A program made the translations under genes and the position numbers. Positions 63,844-64,000 of a stretch of DNA of 64,000 bases are shown here, piece after piece. The number at the start of each line of letters is the position of its first letter. The stretch's first letter is position 1. Under the pieces are notes generated by a model. The model saw only the letters and a program-made list of their open reading frames with translations. It did no database searches and was not told the origin of the DNA. Source of the stretch: Saprospiraceae bacterium (GTDB lineage Bacteria > Bacteroidota > Bacteroidia > Chitinophagales > Saprospiraceae); NCBI GenBank assembly GCA_016715465.1, contig JADKAA010000029.1, positions 186,001 to 250,000 on the forward strand. The letters run 5' to 3'.

Positions 63844-64000
63844 TTGAAACGATTGCTGATTACCGGAGCTACAGGCTTTATTGGTGGATTTTTGGCCGAA
63901 GAAGCTATCAGGAAAGGCTTTCACGTAATTGCCTCTGTTAGAAAAAAAAGTGACCTCAGCTATATTAAACATTTGCAGTTAGAATACGTCGAATTGGACC
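63844..64000 (+). CDS. NAD-dependent epimerase/dehydratase family protein, N-terminal part
   Basis: A frame from TTG 63844 runs off the right edge. The first residues (LLITGATGFIGGFLAEEA) are a Rossmann NAD(P)-binding motif GxxGFIG of extended SDR enzymes. Directly after serine palmitoyltransferase and the candidate ceramide synthase, it is a good candidate for ceramide reductase (CerR), which reduces the 3-keto group; that role is inferred. It starts 18 bp after the previous gene. Confidence 0.7.
   Translation, partial: MKRLLITGATGFIGGFLAEEAIRKGFHVIASVRKKSDLSYIKHLQLEYVELD

Overview
The window comes from a Bacteroidota chromosome, most like an aerobic Saprospiria/Cytophagia-type lineage (lineage inferred). 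The evidence is moderate AT-richness, almost no Shine-Dalgarno sequences, several TAnnTTTG (-7) promoter boxes, a ParAB pair, an ExbB-ExbD-ExbD-TonB set, a TonB-dependent receptor with a carboxypeptidase-like plug extension, a protein with a type IX secretion C-terminal tail, DUF5689/DUF5683/DUF3810/DUF1573 proteins, a short-chain threonine dehydrogenase, and serine palmitoyltransferase. No rRNA, tRNA, CRISPR array, IS element or prophage was seen; this is core chromosome.

Layout. 1-2.2 kb (minus): MutS2-like start, CPBP protease, dapF (frameshifted). 2.3-6 kb (plus): exbB-exbD-exbD-tonB-like and an ATP-grasp ligase. 6-9.8 kb: a possible 28-residue membrane peptide, a zinc-ribbon protein (frameshifted), YebC, an ECF sigma factor with a membrane partner, and a WG-repeat lipoprotein. 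9.8-15.4 kb: secreted and membrane proteins, threonine aldolase, MsrB, a sterol-desaturase-like enzyme. 15.4-18.4 kb (minus): UPF0173 hydrolase, parA, parB, DUF5683. 18.6-24.5 kb: FMN reductase, UbiA-type prenyltransferase, DUF1573 lipoprotein, PolX, and a T9SS-secreted thioredoxin-fold protein. 24.7-30.6 kb: tdh-kbl, isoaspartyl peptidase, a nuclease, aldo/keto reductase, TrmN6. 30.9-36.9 kb: DUF5689 protein, TonB receptor and a secreted endonuclease/phosphatase-family enzyme. 36.9-37.5 kb: gene-poor stretch with two hairpins and a duplicated 20-bp element. 37.5-47 kb: rsmE, rseP, hscB, then a maltose operon (pgmB, GH65 phosphorylase, TSUP permease, GH13 amylase, MFS symporter). 47-59.2 kb: L,D-transpeptidase-like protein, RRM protein, S9 peptidase, nucleoside permease and uridine kinase, CorA, ferredoxin-IscX-KdsC-like, RluA, a coiled-coil protein, MtgA, MqnA. 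59.2-64 kb (plus): a compact operon for sphingolipid and phospho-headgroup synthesis: CDP-alcohol phosphatidyltransferase, DUF4833-like protein, PAP2/AUR1-like enzyme, serine palmitoyltransferase, GNAT-like candidate ceramide synthase, and the start of an SDR candidate ceramide reductase.

Two themes stand out. First, seven genes carry nine single-base frame breaks, mostly at short homopolymers. Each reading frame is restored exactly by adding or removing one base, which looks more like sequencing or assembly error than gene decay. Second, three enzymes have lost the residue expected to do the chemistry while the rest of the fold is intact: serine palmitoyltransferase (PLP lysine to Glu242), the L,D-transpeptidase-like protein (Cys to Ser257) and the PolX polymerase site (DxD to GxE).

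Pathway links: MqnA and the UbiA-type enzyme together point to futalosine-route menaquinone synthesis. Threonine can be broken down by either tdh-kbl or threonine aldolase. HscB, ferredoxin and IscX belong to the ISC iron-sulfur system.
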